Below are positions 27,212 to 38,669 of a stretch of 64,000 nucleotides of DNA, one piece after another. This stretch comes from Hydra vulgaris (Eukaryota; Cnidaria; Hydrozoa; Anthoathecata; Hydridae). Location of the stretch: the NCBI RefSeq assembly GCF_038396675.1, contig NC_088930.1, positions 37,634,501 through 37,698,500 of the forward strand. Reading direction: 5' to 3'. Made by a program: the position numbers and the translations under genes. Numbering within the stretch: position 1 is the stretch's first letter; each line of letters starts with the position of its first letter. The notes under the pieces are model-generated. The model searched no databases, had not been told where the DNA came from, and was given only the letters and a program-made list of their open reading frames with translations.

Positions 27212-28400
27212 CTAGAGATGTATGGAGTAGGTTAATGTAGTTGTTTTTAGTTGTTTGTCAGGTTTGTTGCGACCTTTGTAATATATTAATAAGAATTTAT
27301 TTTTGTGGCGGCACTTTGATATAATTTCGGTTCTTTTATTTAACAGTTCTTCAGGCTTCGGATATGGTATAGTAGTAAATTTCTCATACAGACATAGTGG
27401 GCATCTTTTAGAAATATTTAAGTGGGGGGGGGGGGGGGGGGGGGGGACAGACTTGAAAATAGACCATGTTAGCATAGGAGTTTCATTAAATTGATTTTTA
27501 AATCCCAGACATAGTTTGATAGGGCGGTAGAATTTTTGTATTTAATATTATTGAATGATGATTTGTGGTTGTTATATCTGAATTTCCACTCACCTTTCTT
27601 TAATCCGATTTAATCTTTGTTGGGTTGGTTTTTTGCTGCGATAATGCATTTATATATAACATTTGTGGATTTGCATTTACCATTAAGGGGGCATTCTGCT
27701 TTGTTTTGACAATTACATTTTGGGTCATTATTTTCAATTCTTGTGAAGATAATTTTTTTGCTGTGGTTTTTTATAATTTTTTCTATATTTTCATTGCAAC
27801 TGTAGCTTACCTTTACAGTGTTTCTGTTTAAGGGTTTGTGAAGTTTGTGTGTCTTAGGGAAGTTTTTTTCTAGTAAATACAAGAACATTTTTGCAACATT
27901 AATGGAGACCTTTTTATTAAATAGGGGGTTGAACCATATGATATTGCGTTTTTCGATTTGTTTGGGGTGTTTTTCGTTTGATCTGATATTTTAGGGAGTA
28001 GTTTTTCTATCCGCTATATTTTAGTGCTTGTTCATATTCGTTTTTAAATAGATTGATTAAATATAACTTCACTGGAGGAATTTTGTGATATTGATATTCT
28101 GTTTGATATGTAGGTAAGTGTTTGTAGTCTGAAGTAGGTAAGTGTTTAATAGTTTGTGGTGGATGATTAGAAGATATGTGAATATATTGAAGATTATTGT
28201 TGGGTTTTTTGAAAAGTTTATGGGTGTTTTGGGCTAAATTGAAAGTGACATCAAGGAAGTTAACTGATTTAAGATTTTTTTTTTATGTCTATTTAAAATC
28301 CAACATCTTTAAACTTTTGGATTATATTTTTTTGTATTCACTCCATTTCTTGGCCGTTAGAAAGTTTCACAAAAAGAGTTCGTTGGAAAACTTATTTCTT
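27212..28400 (-). pseudogene. Penelope-like element: RT C-terminus, linker and GIY-YIG region
   Basis: Minus strand: FVKLSNGQEME and NIIQKFKDVGF (about 28370-28300), SVNFLDVTFNLAQNTHKLF and KKPNNNLQYIHISSNHPPQT (about 28260-28150), NEYEQALKYSG, KMFLYLLEKNFPKTHKLHKP, LNRNTVKVSYSCNENIEKII (27888-27780), the cysteine block CNCQNKAECPLNGKC (27730-27690) and NVIYKCI, then [28 protein letters not shown], and C-terminal [26 protein letters not shown]. These blocks are diagnostic of Penelope-like RT plus GIY-YIG endonuclease. A run of about 22 G (27424-27446), a stop after QPNKD and another in the endonuclease region break it. The 5' part is missing. Confidence 0.85.
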
Positions 28401-28427
28401 TCTAAAAAACAAATAAAACAATAAAAC

Positions 28428-28926
28428 AAACAATAATTACGGTTTTAAATCAAAACTAACACCCTCTCAAAATACCGAGCTTAACGACTTTGAAAATGAC
28501 CTTTTAAATTTAGTAAAATCTTTTAAATTCAAAAATATAAACAATCAATTTCAAACAAAAATAAAAAAAGATATTCTTAAAATTGTAACCAGCAAAGAAG
28601 TTCTCGTATTTGCTAATAAAACCAATAATCTATACAAAATGTCTGCTGAAAGTCACAATAAATTGATGAACAAAAATGTTACAAAAACCTTTAAAAAAGC
28701 ACCGGATAATTTAGAAAAATCAGTCAACCTAAAAGCCAACCAAATAGCTTAAAAATTAAATTTAAGTAACCGAATAGAATACCTAGCAAAATCTCCAGCA
28801 ATTTATTACCTTTGCCGTCTCATTAACCCGGCAAAAATAGAAATCGGAATAATAAGCAAAAAAATCTTAGACACTACTAACACATACTTTAGAAATAGCC
28901 TAAAAGTAAAGCCTAAAATTGTCTAA
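28428..28926 (+). pseudogene. Penelope-like element: N-terminal RT fragment in opposite orientation
   Basis: Plus frame: NYGFKSKLTPSQNTELNDFE, NDLLNLVKSFKFKNINNQFQ, ANKTNNLYKMSAESHNKLMN, KNVTKTFKKAPDNLEKSVNL, then RIEYLAKSPAIYYLCRLINP and AKIEIGIISKKILDT. These are the usual N-terminal blocks of Penelope-like RTs; the stretch between AKSPA and CRLINPAK, normally a KDHKENF-type block, is deleted, and one TAA (28750) interrupts. It starts within 30 bp of the minus-strand fragment, so the two are head to head. Confidence 0.85.
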
Positions 28927-29464
28927 CAGAGTTAATAAAATCTAGTTCACCATATTACCTACATTCTAGTTTTAGTTACATAGTTGTGACCTAATCTATT
29001 CTTCAAAACTTTTAGAGTCTATTTTGGTTGAAGTTATAAATCTGTATATGAATAAAACTATTTTCTGCTGTATATATCCACATCCCTTATAAAAAATAAG
29101 TTTGTATTATTAAAATTTACTTATTAAATTGTCGAGTTGTGTAAATTGTTGTTCCGATAGTCAATTTTAATTTAGTTTGTTCAATTATGGAGAATTACAA
29201 GATGTTTCTGATTAATTTGAATCTTCCAACACGAGTAACTGTAAAACCAAAATTATTACAGGTAGCGTTTTTACGAACTCTTTAATATAATATAACTTTT
29301 GGCAATCTTTCAATTTGAATCTCTTATCACACGGCACAGTTTATTTGTATTCCTGGCAACGCACTGAATACTAAAAAAAGATTTAAATATTTTAATGAAG
29401 CTTCAAAAAATTTGATAGTGATGCTTTTATCCAAGGGGTTTCTAAATTAAGAAATATACATCAA
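28927..29464. other. AT-rich stretch with one possible coding scrap
   Basis: A plus-strand frame from 29188 reads MENYKMFLINLNLPTRVTVK and PKLLQ before a GTAGCG donor-like site. It could be a small exon but nothing supports this beyond the open frame. Confidence 0.2.
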
Positions 29465-29750
29465 AGAAGTCAATGATATTAAATAATTTTTTTCTTAAAA
29501 CACTTGAAAAAGTACTATAGCTGCAAGCTCCTTAAATAGAATTAACAAACAAATAAATTAAACATTAAACTATCCATAACCATCTATGACATTTTTAAAT
29601 CTTTCCTAGATTTCTCTATTTTCTGTTAAAACTATATGTTCTAAAATTAATGTTTAATTTATTTGTTTGTTAATTCTATTTAAGGAGCTTGCAGCTATAG
29701 TACTTTTTCAAGTGTTTTAAGAAAAAAATTATTTAATATCATTGACTTCT
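29465..29750. repeat. Perfect 104-bp inverted repeat with 78-bp spacer
   Basis: Arms 29465-29568 and 29647-29750 are exact reverse complements over 104 bp (outer edge AGAAGTCAATGATATTAAAT). The spacer contains no open frame. Identical arms in otherwise decayed sequence point to a recent or gene-converted palindrome. A transcript would form a long dsRNA hairpin. Confidence 0.9.
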
Positions 29751-31130
29751 ATCTATTATAATAAAATTTATTAGGTCAAAAAATAACAAAAATCTACTAA
29801 TACAAGATCTTCCTTGTATAACAGAATGCCAAAAATTTATTATTTACTATGTTTAAGAAAATACAAAAAACTATGAGCAATTTTATTTGAAAATGAAAAA
29901 TTCGACTTATTTTTTGATAACAACCTGAATACTATAATAAATATTTTGAAAAGAATTAAGGAAATTTGTCTCAAAATTAATTAAAATGTCAGAACATACC
30001 AGTGTTGCTAATATATTTAACAACTATTTTGCGACATAGCTAAAAGAAATCAAAGTATTTACACAAGCATACAGGTGACAATCACAATCTGTCAAAATAT
30101 TTAAATAAATACTGCGATAATTTATTTTCATAAACTTGTTTGATATAAATAATAATGATATATCTGCTCTAATAGCTGGACCATCATCTCAACTTACAAC
30201 AAATTTCCCTGCATACAGATGCAGAAAAAACTATTTATGTTTTCCAAAACTTTGTAAAAAGCAACGGTTGATGTCCAAAAAATCATGTCATTTTACAAAA
30301 TATCATCAATTATGCAAGATTTTGGAGTAATGTTATGAATGATTTAATTATTTTTACACTGCACATGATGCGCTTAAACTTTTATGCAAACTTATATGCT
30401 TAAAATGTTTAAATTTTTATATATAACTAATTGTGTATCAAACAAAAAAATCATATTGTGTGTCATTAAAGATTATAAGAAAAGATACAATAAAGAAGAA
30501 ATTGCTGTGGTAACAGAAAATGAAAATAAGGTGAAATAATGTTGGAGTTAATTGGAGACAGTCTTCAAATCCAACTCAAAATATTTGGGCTTGTTTTAGA
30601 TCAAGGATTTTATGTTTTTAATGAAAGTGAAATCTATATAGCTGTCCATAAAAATAACTGAATTAGAAAATATTATTATGTTCTACTTAATATTTTTCTT
30701 TTATAACTAGACTATATTTAGAAATTTAATGAATATAATAATATAGTTATAAATATTATAAGTTAGAAAAAAAAACATTTTTAGAAAGGTTGCTTATAAT
30801 AGTAACAATAATAACAATACAAAGTTTTCTTATTCTTTTTAGATTTACGGTTTCTGTAACAAACACTTTAATAAATTAAAACTAAATAAAAATAGAACCC
30901 TTACTGTTTCTACTTTTTATCAACCATCTGGGCAATTTGCCTATATTTTCTTCTGCCTAATTTTTAAATTTTTTTAGTTGGCACTTACTCCTAGAATTAC
31001 AACTTGCTCCTAGTTAACAAATCACTAAAAAAAACTCAATAAAAATGTGACTTATGATCTAACCAACACTGTTTAATGATTCAGCTACAATAAAATTCCT
31101 TAACTCAAAAAAATAAAAAAAACAAACACT
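29751..31130. other. AT-rich stretch with weak LINE-like traces
   Basis: Near 30003-30030 a plus frame reads VANIFNNYFAT, resembling a segment N-terminal to many LINE RT domains, and 30136-30330 is open (61% polar), but no catalytic motif is visible. It may be the 5' part of the LINE at 31.1-32.1 kb. Confidence 0.3.
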
Positions 31131-31134
31131 TGAA

Positions 31135-32115
31135 TTATTCAAACAAAAATAAGTAAACTGCTAAGTTTTAAGTTAAGTGGACTGAAAATCTTGTAAATTC
31201 TATCAAATATCTGGGAATCAAAATAGATTCTTAATTATTATTTGAATCACATCTTTAAGACTTAGTGCTGACTTAAGTTAATTTATAGGAATGTTGGATC
31301 TCCAAAATCTAACATAATGCCAATCATGAAACTCTGCCTAATATATATCATGCAGTTTTTCACACTTCTCTCAGATATGCTTGACAAGTTTAGGGACATA
31401 ATCAACAACATCTTTTTTTAAGAATAACTCATTTCCAAAATAACGCTTTAAAAGTAATTTATTTCCAACAATCTAACTCAAATTTTAAAATCCTCCATTT
31501 TATCTCATATCTCTTGAATTCCTCTCAAAATTTAAATCTGTGGTCTTCCACTATTTTTCAGTAAAGTATTGTTTATTAATCTTATATCTTTCTGCATCTT
31601 GTTATTTATAATCTCATCTCTGAACTATAGTATATAATTTTTTTATGTAATAGTTTCTGATTTGATCCTAAAATTGACAACAGTAATTGATAACATTTAA
31701 GATAAAATGAGAATAATGCATAGAAATATTCTTAAGGGTAACTTAGTTAGCATATTGACAAATTATTGAGAGCATATACTGTTAGCTCCAGTTAGTTTCA
31801 CATTGATGAGCTACACAAGAAACTTGAGCCAACAGTATGCTCCTAATAATTTGTCATTATGTCACTTAAGTTTGGGTTCAAATTAGAAACTTTGTAAAAA
31901 TCAGAAGCAAATTGTTAATCCAAAAACTCTTATTCGTCTAGTTTTTTTCCTCGAACATCAGCTCTTTGGAATTCGCTTCCTTCATCTTGCTTTCCTGATT
32001 CATATAATTTAAAATCCTTTAAGTTGTCTGTCAATCGTTATCTCGCTCTACAATCTTCATCTTATCTCTTCCAGTAACTTCCAACTTTAATAAGTGGTTG
32101 CTTGCAGCCTTGTTG
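31135..32115 (+). pseudogene. LINE reverse transcriptase C-terminal relic, different family
   Basis: Plus-strand pieces in shifting frames: WTENLVNSIKYLGIKID (about 31180-31230), NIYHAVFHTSLRYA followed by QVWGHNQQ (about 31337-31405), NNALKVIYFQQSN (about 31435-31475), and a C-terminal RTSALWNSLPSSCFPDSYN, LKSFKLSVNRYLAL (about 31953-32050). The order (thumb, then the TSLRYA.QVWG block, then the WNSLP block) is that of LINE ORF2 ends, but the sequence is unlike the CR1/L2-like copies elsewhere in this window. Confidence 0.65.
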
Positions 32116-32957
32116 AAAGCGAAAATGTTTAAAAATAAATAAAAAAATTGTTAATCACATTAACAAGTTGCGATCGTTTCAGCGTCAGTCCATTAGAAAA
32201 ACAAAAAAATACATATTTTGTTTGGGCTAAGAAAAACCTGGACTGAGATCATTTGGATGCTTAAATTCAGTTTTTTCTCCTTCCTCATATTTTGATTACA
32301 GTTCCAATCCACTAAAAGATTTTGTAGTTGCAAGCTACATAGTCCATAAGATTAGGTTTTTTTATGTTGTTTTCGCAAAATTTAAACATCTTATCTACAT
32401 CTAAAATCAGCTCAGTCACTCTCCTTTTAAAACTTCCACAGTTATTTTTTTTTACTGTGTTACCAATTCCATCACAAGCAGACTTTCTTATTAAGACCTT
32501 GTGATAAAATATTGTTGATAGTGTGAGACAATAAAATAATGCTGGTTTAAAAATATTTTTTGAATAAAAAATGTTTTAAAAAGTAGCACAAGACCCTTAA
32601 ATATCGGACAAATACCTAATTATATCGAAAGGCTTTGTTTTCAAAATTATGTCATGTTGGGTCTTAAAGAAAGCAAAAATATATAAGTTTTAAAAGTGAT
32701 AAATATATAAAAACTAATTAATAACTATGTAAAATGTACTTTATAATTTTTTTGTTAAAAAGGTTTTTAAGTCATTAAACTAATAATCTCTACATAAGAA
32801 TTTTTTTTTGTATTTTCCATTTTTAAAAATTTTAATTTTTAAAAGTTATATTTAAATTTATTCAAAAATGAGTAAAGATAACTAATTTTTTATTAATCAA
32901 TTGAAAAAGTTATGTTGGCTACAAGTTTTTATAAATTTAGTCATAGTATCACCGTGA

Positions 32958-33168
32958 GCTTAGACATATACTTTACTTGTTTTGTTTGTTGCTGCTTTCG
33001 CAATTTGATCAATTTTTTCTTTTTGCAGCTGGTAATTGTTGATTTTTTGGCGATTATTTAGATCTGATAAGAGTAGCAACAGCTGTTTTGACCCAGGTAC
33101 ATCTGGATTGTTTTTTATTTTCAGAATTATTATCATTAATAGCATTACTTTCGCATTTTCTATAAAAA
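32958..33168 (-). pseudogene. Possible Myb/SANT-like DNA-binding exon, frameshifted
   Basis: Minus strand: an acceptor-like TTTTTTTTTATAG at about 33175-33163 leads into KCESNAINDNNSENKKQS and RCTWVKTAV; a one-base shift near 33070 continues as LLLLLSDLNNRQKINNYQLQ, KEKIDQIAKAATNK. The tryptophan followed by a leucine-rich helix and a DQIAKA block resembles Myb/SANT-like domains of the MSANTD/MADF kind. Too short for certainty; TAA at 32960. Confidence 0.35.
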
Positions 33169-33602
33169 AAAAAGGAAAAAATAACTTCTATAAATTACAA
33201 TCAGAATGGTTGTGAGTGATATCTGTATATAATTATTAGTTTATAAGTTAGTTAACTTTAAAATCAATTTAAAAAATCATATTGTTTTTTTGAAAACAAA
33301 CATTTTTTATAAGTATTACTGTTTGAATCTATTTTAATCTAATGTAAATAGTATAAAAGTTACATTTCACATTTTTCTATTTATTTCCTCGTTTTTGAAA
33401 TAGTTTACAGTATTGCTAAAATTTTCTTTCAAATGCAACTCTAAAGTATTCTTTATAGTAATAGCAAATTGTTGAACATTTTTACACAATCAAAACTAAC
33501 ATTCGATAATAACTCATCATTATATAAATATTTTTCATCACTTAAAAATGTCTGCCCTCCAATTAAGGTTGGCATTCAGAAATGCTGACCTAAAAGTACC
33601 AG

Positions 33603-33649
33603 ATGTATGTGATTTTTTACTGGCCTTGTTATTATTCTATGTTGTTAAG
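33603..33649 (+). CDS. Candidate upstream MENTAL-domain exon
   Basis: After ..ACCAG the frame reads VCDFLLALLLFYVVK and meets a GTAAAA donor. The sequence aligns by eye with the third membrane helix region of the STARD3 MENTAL domain. However, this exon ends in phase 0 whereas the next clear exon (34571) needs phase 1, so either the donor is different, an exon is missing between them, or this is not an exon. Confidence 0.35.
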
Positions 33650-34570
33650 GTAAAATCTTTGTGTTGAAACTTTTTTCCAGATCTAATGCTAACCAAAAAT
33701 AGTTTTAAGTTGTTAATTTATTGCTTACCTTATTATTTCTAATTCTGTTTAAAAAAGGTGATAGGTCTGAGAGACTTTATGTAATATTATGAAATTTTTC
33801 ATCAAATTAAAGTATCTTTGTATAAATCACAATTAAATTAGTGTAAAAATTAGCAAAATTTATTTCAACAAACAGTTTAATCTAGCTGCAAACTTTTAAA
33901 AAGCAGTAAACCAAGAGAACATTTTTTGATGAATAGAGTTACAAAATATTAAAATAAACTTCAAGAACCAACACAATAAACATATGTGTATTATGGTTTA
34001 AAGAAACACCAATTAGCATGGGTTTATAATAGATTCAACATGGAATTGAATCTCAAAGAACATAAATAGTTTTTTTTTAACTCCCACATTAAATTTCTTT
34101 AATTAAAATATTTTTAGATTTAATTTTTTAATTGATTTTTTTATTATGAACCTGTTTATGTACCTCTTATATAGAAAGCTTATCAGCTTTTCTTACCTGT
34201 TGTAAGGAAAGCCATTAATCTTTCCTAATAACATTTATTTAGATATATTTTTTCTATATAAATAACAAATAATGACAACAATCTCATAACTAATCATAAA
34301 ATAATTTGAAAGTTGATTTAAAAATTGAAAAGTATTTATAATCTTTAAAAACAAAGTGTTTGATAGTTAAACTGGATTAAATTATTAGATATTATTAATT
34401 AAATAAATTGGATAGTTAAAAAGGATTGAATAATTTAGTTAATTGAATTAAAATTGTAGTTTATTGCCTATTTAGTATGATTATGTGATGATGTTGACGA
34501 TTTGTATAATTCTTTAATTTTTCATTCAAATTATGTTATTATTTTTAATATGTTTACTTTTAATTTTTAG

Positions 34571-34614
34571 ACAATGCCTGTGTTTTCAAAAGTCAAAAGT
34601 GGTACATGATTGCA
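34571..34614 (+). CDS. MENTAL-domain exon (STARD3/STARD3NL-like)
   Basis: Acceptor TTTTTAG, then (phase 1 entry) NACVFKSQKWYMIA and donor GTACGT, phase 0 exit. KWYMIA corresponds to the conserved HWWVIA at the start of the last pair of helices of the MENTAL domain of human STARD3/MLN64 and STARD3NL. Continues in phase with the exon at 34700. Confidence 0.6.
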
Positions 34615-34699
34615 GTACGTTTTTATGTAAAATAGAAAATATTTTTATTTTAGCGTGGTTTTTTAAATCTTTACTTTTTATTATTTGTTTCTTGTTTAG

Positions 34700-34750
34700 A
34701 TTATGACAGCATCGTCAACTATCTTTCTTTTAGTAAAAGTATTTAAGATA
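34700..34750 (+). CDS. MENTAL-domain exon (STARD3/STARD3NL-like)
   Basis: Acceptor TTGTTTAG, then IMTASSTIFLLVKVFKI, then donor GTAAAG; 51 bp, phase 0 at both ends. Aligns with VTTLVSSAFLIVKVI of human STARD3, a membrane helix of the MENTAL domain, which anchors the protein in late endosomes and binds cholesterol. Confidence 0.7.
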
Positions 34751-35106
34751 GTAAAGGTTTTTACTTTATTTTTACTCTAAACTTTGCTGGGGCTTAGTCC
34801 CCCTTTTTTGGGGAGTTGTAAGCGCAAAATAAATGCCAAATTATCTGTATTTGTAAGCAAAAATTATGTTTTAAAACTTAATTTCTTTACATTTGTTAAC
34901 ATATTATTTTGATATTTATCTCTGCTGCAAAAAATTGTCTTCAATATATGTATAATAGTAAAGAAAATGCTTGATAATAAAATCATCTTTTGTCTAAGGT
35001 ATAAAAATAAAAATGAAAATTGAAAACAATTATTTTGTGATAAAATTCAAAATGTTTTTTTTTTCATAAACTGAATATAACTTTTTTTTTTTAAATATTC
35101 TTTTAG

Positions 35107-35193
35107 ATCAATGACGGTTCTCCAATGAGTTATTTGTTAATTATTTATTCATTTGTTATATGTTGGTGTGAAGCATGGCATTTTGATTATCAA
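35107..35193 (+). CDS. MENTAL-domain exon, last membrane helix
   Basis: Acceptor TTCTTTTAG, then INDGSPMSYLLIIYSF and VICWCEAWHFDYQ, then donor GTAAAT; 87 bp, phase 0 at both ends. It corresponds to the final MENTAL helix and its conserved end (human ...SFVLAWLETWFLDFK). The WxExW-type pattern followed by an FD/Y-basic pair is the most diagnostic piece of this gene. Confidence 0.75.
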
Positions 35194-35527
35194 GTAAATA
35201 TTTGGATTGCCTAGTTTATACTTTTACCAAGAACTTTTTACCAATTTTAATCATATTTTATTTACCATATCTCTTCACATTTTGTTTTTAAATGATGTGA
35301 ATACATAGGTTAATTTTAATTTGATATAATTAACAGTATTCTGTAAGTAACCTTAAAAATGTTACTTTTTTTTTTTGTGATGTTAGTGTTGGATATTATT
35401 TTTTTTTTTTTGATGCATTATGAATAATTATTATATATATTATCATATTATTATTGTAATATATTTATTGTATTTTTAAAATTTGCATAATGTTTATTAT
35501 TTTTTTAAATTAAAAAATTTCCTTTAG

Positions 35528-35557
35528 GTAATACCAAAAGAAACACAAAAAAAACAG
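35528..35557 (+). CDS. Microexon just after MENTAL domain
   Basis: 30 bp between acceptor CCTTTAG and donor GTAATA, phase 0, reading VIPKETQKKQ. It matches VLPQEAEEER, which directly follows the last MENTAL helix in human STARD3, including position and charge pattern. The four exons at 34571, 34700, 35107 and 35528 join without a phase conflict, which is hard to get by chance. Confidence 0.7.
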
Positions 35558-36470
35558 GTAATAATTATGAAAAATAGAGAAATAAAAATGATAAAGAAAA
35601 ATAATTAATAAATAATATTAATTCTTTTTTTTTCATTAACTTCTTTTTTTTAATAAGTTTTTATCTAACTTGTTTTTTTAGTTTAATTTTTTATAAAAAT
35701 GTAATTTTTTTTATTTTATTTTTTTTTCATATTTTGAATTTTATTTAAAAGTATTTTATTATTTAAAATACATTAGATAACAAGATTTATTTATTTTGTT
35801 GCTGAAACAGGTTCGTTCAGAATGATTTATAAAAGTTTCGCTTTTAGTTTGATTGTTTAATCAAGTTTATTATTGATATTAATTTTAGGCTGTTAGGTAG
35901 TATTTTAAAAATATATACATTTTTAATTTATTTAAGCATGTTTTTTTTATTACATATATACTTTTTATAAATTTTTAAATATTCTATATAAATCTTATTA
36001 TAGATTTTTTCCTATAAGATTTTACTTTGGTTAGATTTTTCATGTTAAAATATAAAATTGGTTTGTGACTTTGTTTTTGTTGAAGGCAATTTCCATTTTG
36101 TTTATCTATATTTTTATGTTGTTGGAGGCAAGCATTATGGATTCTATCCAACCTGTTCCAGTTTGGATACACGGTGTTTAGACAAAGTGTGTAATACTTA
36201 TTGAAGGAAACCAAACATTTCACCAAAGACTGTTTAAAAACTTGATGCAATAGTTTTATATATAATATGGAACACTGCACAAAAAGAGTTTTTAGAACAG
36301 GTTCCTGTCCCATTAAAAAAGGAATCCTTATGATACCTGACTTGGATAATATAACTTGGAATGCTTCTTTTAAGAATCTTTTATAAATCACTTTAGTTTG
36401 AAACTAGAGTTTAAAAGATTTCTTTTTTCGTTACATATTTAAACTTTTTGTACCTTTTATTTCTATTTTT

Positions 36471-36725
36471 ACACCCTCTTTTATTTTATGTTTACACCCT
36501 CCGTTATTTTATTTTTACACCCTCTGTTATTTTATTTTTCAACACTGTTATTTTATTTGTACACCCTCTGTTATTTTATTTTTCAACACTGTCATTTTAT
36601 TTTACACCCTCTGTTATTTTATTTTTACACCCTCTGTTATTTTATTTTTACACCCTCTGTTATTTTATTTTTACACCCTCTGTTATTTTATTTTTACACC
36701 CTCTGTTATTTTATTTTTCTAACCT
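36471..36725. repeat. Minisatellite, about eleven copies of a 23-bp unit
   Basis: Unit ACACCCTCTGTTATTTTATT plus TTT, with shorter variants lacking the CCCTC core (ACACTGTTATTTTATTT). The last five full units are nearly identical. It lies in an intron of the MENTAL-type gene; the two overlapping plus-strand frames are artefacts of the repeat. Confidence 0.95.
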
Positions 36726-36877
36726 TTATTATTATTTATTTTTTAATCCTATTGTATTAAATTTTCATATGTTATGATTTTTTTTTGTTTATTTATATTT
36801 TAAACAAATGTAAGTGAAAAGTTATGATTTAAAAAAATGATCAATGTTGTCAGCCATAATTTTTTTATTTATTTTAG

Positions 36878-36938
36878 GACTAGAAGTATTACCAAATGTA
36901 ATGGCTGGTTCATACAGTGGAAAAGATTATTTAAAAAG
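36878..36938 (+). CDS. Candidate exon downstream of MENTAL exons
   Basis: Acceptor TTTATTTTAG, frame LEVLPNVMAGSYSGKDYLK, donor GTACCT. Good splice signals and non-random composition, but the phase does not follow directly from the microexon at 35528, so another exon would have to lie between. Homology not recognised. Confidence 0.35.
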
Positions 36939-37443
36939 GTACCTTCCTGTGGTTTATTTATTTAAATTAGGCATTTAAGTTGCTCTTTAAAAAGTTGAGA
37001 AATACAACTTAAAAGAGTTTGTTGTTTTAGTTCTTATTTTATGATTTGAATAATATATCTGGTACAGTTGTGATACAACCTTTTCCTTCAAATGAAGGGC
37101 TTTTCTCTAATACCATCCAAATGTAAACAGCGTTTTTGCTAAATTTTTAACCATCATACTTGTACCAACCAAATATAAAAAGCAATTTATGCAAACTTTA
37201 ATAAGTTGATCTATTTTGGTAAACATTGCTCTGTTTTTTCCATTTTCAGCTGAACTTTGTAATGTCAAATGTTTAACTATAGATTCTAACCCGTTTCTCT
37301 GCAATGACAGGAAGATTATTAGGTTCAACAGATGAGTTAGATTCAACAGATGAATTAGAAAATCTTGGATAATCTAATCTGAGCTATATAATAGAGATTA
37401 AATGTTTGACTTGCCTTTATTAATGACAATGTTATTTTATCAG

Positions 37444-37488
37444 AACATCAAAAAGAGTGCAGTATTGAAAAGAAAGAGAATGATAGAG
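37444..37488 (+). CDS. Candidate 45-bp exon
   Basis: Bounded by TTATTTTATCAG and GTAAAC. One open frame reads HQKECSIEKKENDR. Charged and hydrophilic, as expected for the cytosolic linker after a MENTAL domain, but without recognised homology. Confidence 0.3.
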
Positions 37489-38669
37489 GTAAACTTGTAC
37501 TAAATTGTTGATTGCACTCTCTATGGCACATACTTCTTAATACATGCAATATTGAAAAAAGTTGATATTTTTTAATGCTAAAATGTTAATAGCAAGCTGT
37601 TTAAGTAACTAAAATCCAACAGTAAAAAAAACATCCTGTTGTAACATTGCATCAATAAAAAGAAATTAACAGCTACAAAAAAACATCCTGTAATTACATC
37701 AGTATAGAAGAAATTTATTACCTATTAAATTCAAGGAATATATAGCATATTTGATATGTAAGGTAGAGTGGGGTAGTCAATTCCTTTTTTAACTGCTTTT
37801 AATATTATGTAAAAAACATAGCAAAGCAATTTATTCTTTAAAGAATATAAAAATCACGACAAGCCATCCTTTTTAGTAAACTGCATCAAAAAATGTTTAT
37901 AAATAATTTTTAAAGTTGTGTAAGGAGCACCGACTTTTAGTTGTCTTCAATAGACCCTTATTATCCTGTTTAGTGGAGTAATGTAGGTCTAAGTTACATT
38001 TTTATCTTTTTTTCAATCAAATAAACCAACTCAGTAAAATTTGACTGAAGTCATTGAGTATGTATTATATTCAAATTATTTGATCAAAAGTTTAAACATA
38101 ATAGTAGATATCTTAAATGCAAAAGAAGTTTACTCGATCAAAATGCTAAATTAGAAATACAAAATATATTGAATTTATGATATTCAAATTTGAAAGTTGA
38201 AGTAATTATAAAAAGTCAAAGCATGATGAAGTTATTTTCAAGGAATAATTTAAAGCGAAAGCACATTTAAAGATTATCTAAAAGTTTTGTGTGATATTAG
38301 AAATTCATCATACTACAAAAATAATATGTTTATATAATAAAAATTCAATGTGCCGTGGTTCAATACTGCTACGCTGTGTTATCTACTAGTTTCAATTGAA
38401 AACACAATATCATTACATCTTTAATGATCATCTAAATAAATCCATCTAGAAACATCTTCTAGTTTTTACTAATTTTCATTTTAAAGGTATTTATTATTGT
38501 ATAGCATTAGATTCTTAAAACCATAATAATGCCTCTCCTGAGTGATTCTTTTCAAAAACCAAATGGAACAAATATAAACCAAAAATTTATTTTGAAAACA
38601 ATATTTTCAAAGTTATCTTTACTTTATTATATATGCACAAAAAAAATTTTGGCCCCCAATGTTCTGGCC

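Noticed and set aside
36471..36725. CRISPR-like array
   Set aside because: Repeats are head to tail with no unique spacers, in an animal genome; it is a minisatellite.
36448..36777. Two 90-109 residue frames rich in LFYFYTLCYFIF
   Set aside because: Translation of the 23-bp minisatellite; no start context and no homology.
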